Below are positions 63,401-64,000 of a stretch of DNA of 64,000 nucleotides, in pieces (the stretch's first letter is position 1; the number at the start of each line of letters is the position of its first letter). The DNA lies in contig JAQBQF010000261.1 of NCBI GenBank assembly GCA_028287115.1, positions 1 through 64,000 on the forward strand, given 5' to 3'. The notes under the pieces are model-generated. The model was not told where the DNA came from, searched no databases, and saw nothing but the letters and a program-made list of their open reading frames with translations. The translations under genes and the position numbers were made by a program. Source of the stretch: Myxococcales bacterium. GTDB lineage: Bacteria > Myxococcota_A > Polyangia > Haliangiales > Haliangiaceae.

Positions 63401-64000
63401 GACCAACCCGTTCGTCCACCTCGCGCTCGGCCTCGAGCTCGTCGGCAGCCTCGACCGCGACGCACTGCATCGCGCGCTGACCGAGCTGATTCGGCGGCAC
63501 GCGAGCCTGCGCACCACGTATCGCGACGTGGAGGGCCGCCTGTACCAGGACATCGCGCCGGCCGCGCCGTTCCCGCTCGCCACCGTCGACCTGTCTGACG
63601 CTGCCGATCAGGACGCCGCGCTCCGGGCGTGCCTGGTCGAGAGCCGGGGGCGGCCATTCGATCTCGTGACCAGTCCGGTGCGCGGCACGCTCGCGATCCT
63701 CGCACCCGACCGTCACGTGCTCGGGCTGGTGATCCATCATGTTTCCGGCGACGGACCGAGCCTCCAGTTCATCATCGATGAGCTCGTGCTGCTTTACCGC
63801 GCGGAGCTTGGGCCCGGGTCGGGGAGTGAATCCCGGCCCCTCCATCTTGGGCCCGGGCGCGCACCGCCGCCGGCGCCGGTGTTGCAGTTCATCGACTTCG
63901 CCGACTTCGTGCTGCGCCACGACGAGTCGCCGCGCGGTCGCGCCGAGCGAGCGTACTGGGCCGACCGGCTCGCCGGTGCGCCATCGGTCGAGGTGCCGTT
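45447..64000 (+). CDS. Giant nonribosomal peptide synthetase, 3' end outside the window
   Basis: One frame is open from ATG 45447 to the last base, over 6,180 codons, with no stop; the end is outside the window. Domain order: A1-T1-C1-T2-C2-T3-T4*-C3-A2-T5-C4-A3-T6-C5-A4-T7-C6-A5-T8-C7(partial). Every C domain has an intact HHxxxDG/HHxxxDxW motif. Carriers have GGHSLL except T4* (GGQNVL). A1 starts the protein without a C domain, so it is an initiation module. No epimerisation, cyclisation or thioesterase domain is visible. Pocket residues read as Thr for A1 and Gly for A5. Two A-less C-T units may be loaded in trans, for example by the Asp module at 38776. Module details are given separately. 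Confidence 0.95.
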   Translation, partial: MVTSSCHAFSGALHRLIEAQVSARPDARAVVLDGVALCYAELNERANRLAHHLVDRGVGPEVVVGVHMERTLDLVVALLAVLKAGGAYLPLDPNYPAERLAFMLDDCRVPVLISSGPSLEVPFTGVRIDLAAEAAAIAARPSVNVAVDVDPANLAYVIYTSGSTGRPKGVLIPHDRVTRLMSATAAWFHFDEHDVWTFFHSYAFDFSVWEIWGALIYGGTVVIVSDRVRRVPDDLLELLSAERVTILNQIPSAFRNLIAAATRTSERVPLALRVVIFGGEALDFRSLVPWFERYPDGPLLVNMYGITETTVHVTYRPVDADECRIVRGSPIGVPIPDLEMYLLDDALIPVPDGDEGEIYVGGAGLARGYQRRAALTSERFVPDPFSGRSGARLYKTGDVGRRLPDGSFEHLGRNDAQVKIRGYRIETGEIAATLMAHPSVREAVIVAREIDEGDRRLVAYVVLADPVSNDALRGHVADRLPSYMVPSAFVVIDALPLAPSGKIDVKALSAPNRSDARTDYAPPQTEAEQILAALWSSLLGVPRIGRNDRFFELGGHSLLAAQVANRLGADYGVVVPVRLFLTSPTLAEAAAVLADALAKHVRDPAPAVRIPRRPQLDRSPLSLAQESIWVHDRILLDVARRARAYIECPSLEIRGPINIGLLERVLNEIGARHEIWRTSFVFEDDAVQVIGRSARIPLRLYDRSGTPAERRRTEAEAVAESLAAQPFALDRGPLLRCGLVTFDHDHHVLVMVMHHLITDAWSENLVASEIARLYGFLVDGEPLPPRNEVEVQYGDYAAWERGSNQEREREVARTFWRTAFSDLPEPLALVRPSADPTASRPLRITRVLAPVVEAKLTASCRQRNLSRSSLLYAAFATILAPSARNGRFVLGVAASNRTQASEAVLGCFSGVLPLIVDVTDQPDLETLGRRLMMRVADAVPHGIVPLNEIARLAGRGRGAPVVQVQVSTQLPRETQTCGDVTFRQDFIPISDCKFALKLIINELDDGISLTWVADPTLLGRTDLDALVAAFDATLERELGVSPSGDSEAASPAATEAPPLARLFADVLGIERVEPGDDFFTLGGHSLLAIRLITKIRTAFGVDVSLAKFLDSPTLAWVTVELARLQGRPAGPAIAAAPRDRALPASSAQERVWFVERMLRPTDPRPLNVSVAIAIRGALDPAVLARCLTEVVARHEIWRTNLRVHDRQLVQVIAPPSPIELLLADETPHAGDRERRLLELAREQARPAFDLASDRLARARLVRWASDDHVLLLVVHHAVFDGASAAVLVRELAALYPAFAAGRPSPLAPIALQYADVAHWQRQLAPTTDHDRQLAYWRDHLAGIVPLELPTDFTRPSAAAYAGARVDVVVPRTVTQTARELAARESTTLFAVVLAAFAAQLARWADQTDLVIGTGVTQRDRPELDGVIGLLLDQLALRVDVAGDPDFRELVRRSRRVVTAAFANRDVPFERIVASLDRKPDLARQPIFQVTLTMNELSRPTTEDGRTWSIAFPDPGVGILDELSLQILDDGDDLVAWIDYRTDLFAPPTIARLADELVTLLAHAIAAPDRRLSELAPIRAPISAQLDRPAAASKPQAPTPATPRDRVEEVVDAAFRDALGMPHVAADDDFFEIGGHSLLAAHAISQISEALGVDVPLRALFEYPTVDALAAHLRRGSMVHATHGPGADRRANDIAAVFGEVLGRPPVGLDDNFFELGGQNVLAASALIARLHERFAVELPLRALVEAPTPRALAAVLPAASAGAEPEAEQAIPLSFAQERLWFLHQLAPASAAYNTPLARRLRGPLDVERLRRAIERVWHRHAGLRTMFPAHDGVPRQHVIPPARFELRVGEVAGESALERAVAEEVERPFELEAAPPFRAWLVRVGPDDHALVVTMHHIVSDGRSLELVWRDICRGYAGEPIAAAVPYTKFAADQRKRQSDEVLSGQLAAWKQRLEGAPAQIELPYKPNATSSGRPREVVVELAPEVVTGLHEVARRAGTTLFVTFLAAVRALLARATGQLDLCIGAPFTNRTHKDLDEVVGCFVNTLPLRTSVELDAGFLALVRRERDTVLDAYDRQDVPLDRVIQALGIERTAGRNPLFQVTYQHLAAEGAIERLGALAAESFEPARSAAQFDLDIETWERGAALEVRLIYDDARFDRDAIASLGSQLALLVRAAVRDPEQPVSQLPVIDAFERHRLIDTWNRTSSALVAATVPELFAARVARSPGATAVVFGEATMTYRELDTRARRIAAALRGHAIGPEAIVAVALPRSFELVAALLGVLDGGAAYLPLDPTLPRARLASLAALARPRAVVTTSAHAAGLADLGVPIVVLDGLDIEPIRERVAVADTNLAYVVFTSGSTGAPKGVMVSHRALANELAASNRMLRELQPHDGFLQLAATSFDQSIHEMLWPLVSGARLVLVGDGEHRDPARLVERIRAARVTILDAVPTLLRAIVAEPGFAACTEIALIVAGGEALPPDLVAAVAAVRPGVPLFNGYGPTETAITVCYARCEPGAPVVLGPPWANVRFHVLDRDLEPVPIGVAGELYIAGDQLARGYVGRSDLTADRFVPDPFATDGTRMYRTGDRVRRNADGTLGFLGRTDDQVKIRGVRIELGEIEAALRAHASVAEAAVVATRGALVAHVVTRSAVDPDAIRTHLAARLPAYMVPPTIAVVAALPRLASGKLDRRALAQLAEAAPATRVPAKPVSRVEETILAVWREVLDLEDIGVDDDFFALGGHSLLATQVVSRVRAQLDVPLTLQHLFEAPTIAELAIEIAKLSTSAPPALAPTAVQRDSEPALSYAQQRLWLLHQIDPESSAYHMPAGRRLHGPLDREALRRAFEDVVARHEILRTAYPAPGGVPHQKVMPPGPWELPVDDLTVLVDEAARARTLDQISHDDLARPFDLARGPVLRTRLVRLAATDHVLLVTVHHIACDGWSFDVLWRELAACYAGHRRHAPVTLTPLALQYADVAAQERHASNDGTLDRELAYWTRQLADAPAEVALPRKHPPSTARRGANEEMVIALGPTLATALRELARREGASLFHALLAALRATMVRTTGQHDVVIGTPIANRDRTELEALIGLFVNTVVLRRSVAPTATYAELIRGERDTTLEAHAHQRVPFEMIVDALGVVRSPTRTPIFQVWFVQETVAAKPIPLAGELAEVPFLRGAVASKFDLSVYVNEVDDRVELAFVFDPARFERAVIDGIARRFERAVEVGVRTPDRSVDELDFGDAPAGANPRVALARPTYRPVLELVAELAAAAPDAPALRHRDRTRTRGELWGAAKRVAEALADAGIAPGDRVALIGAPSFGLYAAFLGVLHRGACLVPVSPRLAEGNARTIIETTDARLVLRVGGAVGDRLGPAAVGAIDPDTAAATLPELPAGRRHDPAHRYIYFTSGTTGAQKAVVGNLDALAHFIAWQNHTFAELAGPISAQLTELGFDVFLRDTMFALATGKLMAVPPAELTELEPSEVMRWLARERVTAIHTVPSLARAWLEACPPDVDLSALRCVFVVGEPLDSVLVGRWRDRFGATEFVNFYGTTETGPAKTWYVVPASPEPGIQPAGRSLPETQILVLRGDRVCADGEVGDVVIRTPFSTLGYLEPTDHAKFFANPFRTDPLDTCYRTGDLGRYRPDGVLELVGRADDQVKIHGQRVDPQGIAAALRAHPEVTDAAVIALRLGDEVRLAAYVVHRESRAMAAALRDYLRLTIPPYMIPASFTFVPALPRKPNGKVDRAALPVPDWDVDDYAFVPPRSSEEEAIATIWCEVLELEHVGIRDDFFARGGHSLLAVLVISRVRSLFEVELALQSFFAAPTVEAMAAEVVRLRSGPRASAPRIERLPRDGELPLSFAQQRMWFLHRLAPSSPAYHVPIERRLRGSLAVEAVRRAFETVVRRHEPLRTVFVPRAGVPVQRILDAPERWELPIDDVSALAHDAREAEVARIVREHADQPFDLAAGPLLRTRVIRIAPDDHVLLVTLHHIVSDAWSMGVLWHEIAELYRAYTSGVPARLPALAIQYADLAAWQRRQLAGERLEQQLAYWTHKLADAPAETALPIKGPRPVRPSARGGQVTFELDTDVMARIRALGKRLSATPFMILVAALRAVLARATGQDDLCIGAPIANRTEAATEHVIGLLLNTLVLRTPLDARGTFAELVRAERKTALEAYANQDAPFEMIVDALQLERVLDRTPLFQVSFVHQNLPQAAEPIGDLVDEVFTRVEPTARFDLSIVSFPRDGRLAFELIYSADLFDRWQIEQLAEHYARFVRDATRDADHAVAGIATLSEDERRDLLVRWNRAPGSAPDTTIGALFEAQVDRTPDATALVLGSERRTYHELDERANQVAHALRERGVGPEVVVGIALERSFDLVIAILAVTKAGGAWVPLDPQLPAARLDVMAETVRPVVVLASAATAGRLPFLAAPILRIGDLAGTTSTRPPRTAAGDHLAYVLFTSGSTGVPKGVMISHRGIVNELASAQALRARLGPDDAFLQLAPYTFDLSVHEILWPLTVGARLVLLPEGAHRDPRQIVEEMRARDITIMHPVPTLLRALLADPDLDRCTRLRTMVCGGEPLPLDLLRAFVARRPDVALVNSYGPTETSVTVSQWRCKPDATAVAIGSPWIDTQLYVLGGDLEPVPFGVIGELYIGGRQVGRGYIGQPALTAERFIADPFATTRGARMYRTGDRARRWPDGNVELVGRVDTQVKLRGFRIELGEIEAVLRREPGVREAVVEIAGSGADARLVAYVVAEPDWTADPARAALAARLPEYMVPKAFVRLDTLPLTRSGKVDRRALPAPDDTALGREAYEAPRGPVEEIVAGIWSELLGLDRIGRHDNFFDLGGHSLLAARLAWETKTSVATVFAAPTIAKLAAAIATEAEPSRPPIISTSRDGLLALSYGQQRMWFLQQLAPASAAYHIALGRRLRGALDVPALRHAIEDVVARQDVLRTTIPAPEGVPHQHVVDSVPTLAIHDLSVRSGPRVGASPPLSISGSRVGASPPLSISGVDRASELARIVRDQTERPFDLATEPPLRATLVRTAPDEHVLYLTLHHIAADGWSVGILWIELATAYAAYVAGRAPALAPLPIRYADYAAWQRVWFSGDVLDRQLDYWKRQLAAAPDETTLPIKGPRPPAQTYGGAVHVTRIDREVVEALRALGRTHGGTLFITLLAAFRAALFRHSGQEDICIGVPHANRTMPETERLVGLFVNTLVLRTPAAARMPFSDLLAAERATALAAYAHADAPFEMVVETLGVTRSLSRNPVFQVMFQVQFDDAHDAQDNFVGLETESVTRERVSTHLDLDVSVLVDRDGAELAFVYNVDLFDDATIADFARHFEAVLSAVIAEPATPLADLAILTSAERDRLVRAWNDTQRATPDRTLPGFVAERAAATPDAIAVEASDGSLTYRELVARSHRLARRLLAAGLAREERVALCLPRGVDVVVAMLAVLEAGGAYLPLDLELPADRLAFMVGDAGVRIAITTVALRDRVTTDRAIVLDEPAPVHLGEEAADAPGIALHPDQLAYVLYTSGSTGRPKAVHVRHGGLVNFLTAMLDAPGMTARDTLLAITTTSFDISGLELFLPLVAGARVVVASSDAARDGAQIKSLLETSGATMMQATPAAWRMVLDAGWRGAAGFVALCGGEALPPDLAAALRPLVGALWNLYGPTETTIWSARKRIEPALPIRLGSPIANTALYVLDPTSFEPQPFDVPGELFIAGDGLARGYGRAILTAERFLPDPHAAVPGARMYRTGDLVRRHHDGELEFLGRVDHQVKLRGFRIELGEIEAVLGDHSSVAEVVAVMRDDALVAYVVPLGSVTAASLLDAARERLPDYMIPSAIVFLDELPLSPSGKIDRRALPAPAWQSTSEYVAPRTEIEVALVAIWERVLARPRIGIRDNFFELGGHSLLAIRLVWEINQAFAATIALRQIFSAPTIERFSALPELVARNGDRSGVAIEATGKTSVPATIMQVANHDIHRDDPTNPFVHLALGLELVGSLDRDALHRALTELIRRHASLRTTYRDVEGRLYQDIAPAAPFPLATVDLSDAADQDAALRACLVESRGRPFDLVTSPVRGTLAILAPDRHVLGLVIHHVSGDGPSLQFIIDELVLLYRAELGPGSGSESRPLHLGPGRAPPPAPVLQFIDFADFVLRHDESPRGRAERAYWADRLAGAPSVEVP
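45480..47235 (+). other. NRPS module 1: A1 (Thr) - T1
   Basis: A1 spans about 45480-46970: YTSGSTGRPKG (A3), YGITETTVHVTY (A5), YKTGDVGRR (A7) and SGKIDVKAL (A10). Pocket residues read D-F-W-N-I-G-M-V-H, identical to the published Thr code. T1 (about 47025-47235) has FELGGHSLLAAQ with the attachment Ser codon at 47115. With no C domain before it, this is the loading module. Confidence 0.85.
47290..48800 (+). other. NRPS unit 2: C1 - T2, no adenylation domain
   Basis: C1 (about 47290-48555) has MHHLITDAW intact. It is followed within about 25 residues by T2 (about 48615-48800, TLGGHSLLAIR, Ser codon 48699). There is no A domain or recognisable A remnant between them. T2 must be charged in trans or skipped. 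Confidence 0.85.
48855..50715 (+). other. NRPS unit 3: C2 - T3 - T4* (T4* lacks its Ser)
   Basis: C2 (about 48855-50190) has VHHAVFDGAS. T3 (about 50263-50470) has EIGGHSLLAAH. T4* (about 50515-50715) is a complete carrier fold, DDNFFELGGQNVLAASALI, but the attachment Ser is Asn (codon 50601-50603) and the preceding His is Gln. No A domain is present. Tandem carriers with the second one dead are unusual. Confidence 0.85.
50755..53790 (+). other. NRPS module 4: C3 - A2 - T5
   Basis: C3 (about 50755-52020) has MHHIVSDGRS and GCFVNTLPLRT. A2 (about 52055-53520) has FTSGSTGAPKG, NGYGPTETAIT, YRTGDRVRR and ASGKLDRRAL. The pocket residues I read, D-Q-H-D-V-G-G-I-T, match no code I know. T5 (about 53580-53790) has ALGGHSLLATQ. 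Confidence 0.8.
53835..56945 (+). other. NRPS module 5: C4 - A3 (divergent) - T6
   Basis: C4 (about 53835-55140) has VHHIACDGWS. A3 (about 55200-56690) is unlike the other A domains: A3 core FTSGTTGAQKAVVG, YGTTETGPAKTW, and pocket residues D-V-R-H-F-V-F-P-A with an Arg. PNGKVDRAAL is intact. T6 (about 56735-56945) has ARGGHSLLAVL. The substrate is probably not a common alpha-amino acid. Confidence 0.8.
56995..60090 (+). other. NRPS module 6: C5 - A4 - T7
   Basis: C5 (about 56995-58310) has LHHIVSDAWS. A4 (about 58320-59840) has FTSGSTGVPKG, NSYGPTETSVT, YRTGDRARR and RSGKVDRRAL; pocket residues read D-L-H-H-V-G-S-V-T, with no code known to me. T7 (about 59890-60090) has DLGGHSLLAAR and is slightly short after the Ser helix. 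Confidence 0.8.
60125..63290 (+). other. NRPS module 7: C6 - A5 (Gly) - T8
   Basis: C6 (about 60125-61545) has LHHIAADGWS and carries a 26-residue in-frame repeat insertion (60391-60468). A5 (about 61560-63040) has YTSGSTGRPKA, NLYGPTETTIW and PSGKIDRRAL; pocket residues read D-I-L-Q-L-G-L-I-W, which matches the published Gly code. T8 (about 63085-63290) has ELGGHSLLAIR. Confidence 0.83.
60391..60468 (+). repeat. In-frame tandem 39-bp hairpin repeat in the NRPS, locus 3
   Basis: Two 39-base copies, 60391-60429 and 60430-60468, differ at one position. Each has GGGTCGGGGCAAGCCCGCCC (a GC stem with a one-base bulge) followed by CTCTCCATCTCGGG. Because 39 is divisible by three, the C6 domain gains 13 residues twice (GPRVGASPPLSIS, GSRVGASPPLSIS) without frame loss. 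The insertion falls in a loop after the strand IHDLSVRSG and before the helix ELARIVRDQ, a tolerant place. Confidence 0.85.
63340..64000 (+). other. NRPS unit 8: C7, truncated by the window end
   Basis: The next condensation domain is open to the window end. It has IHHVSGDGPS and begins with an N-terminus (QVANHDIHRDDPTN) unlike the LSFAQQR start of C3-C6, so it may be a different C subtype. A repeat-derived insertion lies at 63807-63857. What it condenses, and whether a release domain follows, is outside the window. Confidence 0.75.
63807..63857 (+). repeat. In-frame hairpin repeat in the NRPS, locus 4
   Basis: A 39-base unit flanked by direct repeats CTTGGGCCCGGG at 63807-63818 and 63846-63857. 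Inside, GGGTCGGG and CCCGGCCC pair fully if one G-U is allowed, then CCTCCATC follows. It encodes about 17 residues (LGPGSGSESRPLHLGPG) in C7, in the loop between the helix ELVLLYRAE and the segment PVLQFIDFADF. Same family as loci 1-3. Confidence 0.8.

Noticed and set aside
45570..63920. Many open frames in the other five frames across the NRPS
   Set aside because: High-GC shadow frames; the frame starting at 45447 alone carries all domain motifs and has no stop.

Overview
The window is 64 kb of high-GC DNA with strong third-position G/C bias. It looks chromosomal and most probably comes from a myxobacterium or relative (Myxococcota). That placement is inferred from eukaryote-like Ser/Thr kinases fused to PEGA or WD40 regions, many small lipoproteins with Cys-rich or Asp/Gly-rich linkers, frequent GTG starts and a giant NRPS. 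No rRNA, tRNA, CRISPR array or intact transposase was recognised.

Left part (1-20.8 kb), mostly housekeeping and accessory. A clipped ORF is followed by two divergent S23/four-helix-bundle genes, each with a hexanucleotide tandem array on its 3' side and a similar structured leader. Next come Hsp20, a lipoprotein, an MntP-type Mn exporter, a fadN-fadA type beta-oxidation operon, a secreted protein, two Ser/Thr kinases (zinc-ribbon/PEGA and WD40), two lipoproteins and an MMPL/RND exporter. A nucleotidyltransferase plus winged-helix pair resembles a toxin-antitoxin or abortive-infection module behind a locally AT-rich stretch. A membrane-anchored protein with weak SecD-P1 resemblance closes this part.

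Middle part (20.8-36.8 kb), a surface-glycan locus. It holds a Wzx-like flippase, a UPF0104-type membrane protein and a translationally coupled four-gene GDP-D-glycero-alpha-D-manno-heptose operon (hddC-hddA-gmhA-gmhB). A REP-like inverted repeat, a beta-barrel-like protein, an FSA-type transaldolase, a methyltransferase, a sugar-nucleotide epimerase and a DPM-like GT2 follow. The locus ends with a methyltransferase-glycosyltransferase fusion, a GT-C enzyme and a GT4-GT-C fusion. Together they suggest synthesis and export of a heptose-containing polysaccharide or lipid-linked glycan.

Right part (37 kb to the end), a nonribosomal peptide cluster cut by the window edge. It starts with a Dlt-like trio: a gutted adenylation ORF, a carrier protein and an MBOAT-like membrane protein. 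A stand-alone A-FkbM-T module reads as Asp-activating and is coupled to a type II thioesterase with a Cys nucleophile. An intact amidinotransferase, an ATP-grasp ligase and a decayed second amidinotransferase come next. The NRPS is then open from 45447 to the end (over 6,180 codons), with order A-T-C-T-C-T-T*-C-A-T-C-A-T-C-A-T-C-A-T-C. A1 reads as Thr and A5 as Gly. Two C-T units lack A domains, and one carrier (T*) has lost its phosphopantetheine Ser. The product should be a guanidino-bearing Thr/Asp/Gly-containing lipo- or depsipeptide, inferred only.

A small GC-rich hairpin repeat of about 39-44 bp ending in a CTCCATC box occurs at four places. Two of these are in frame inside NRPS condensation domains.
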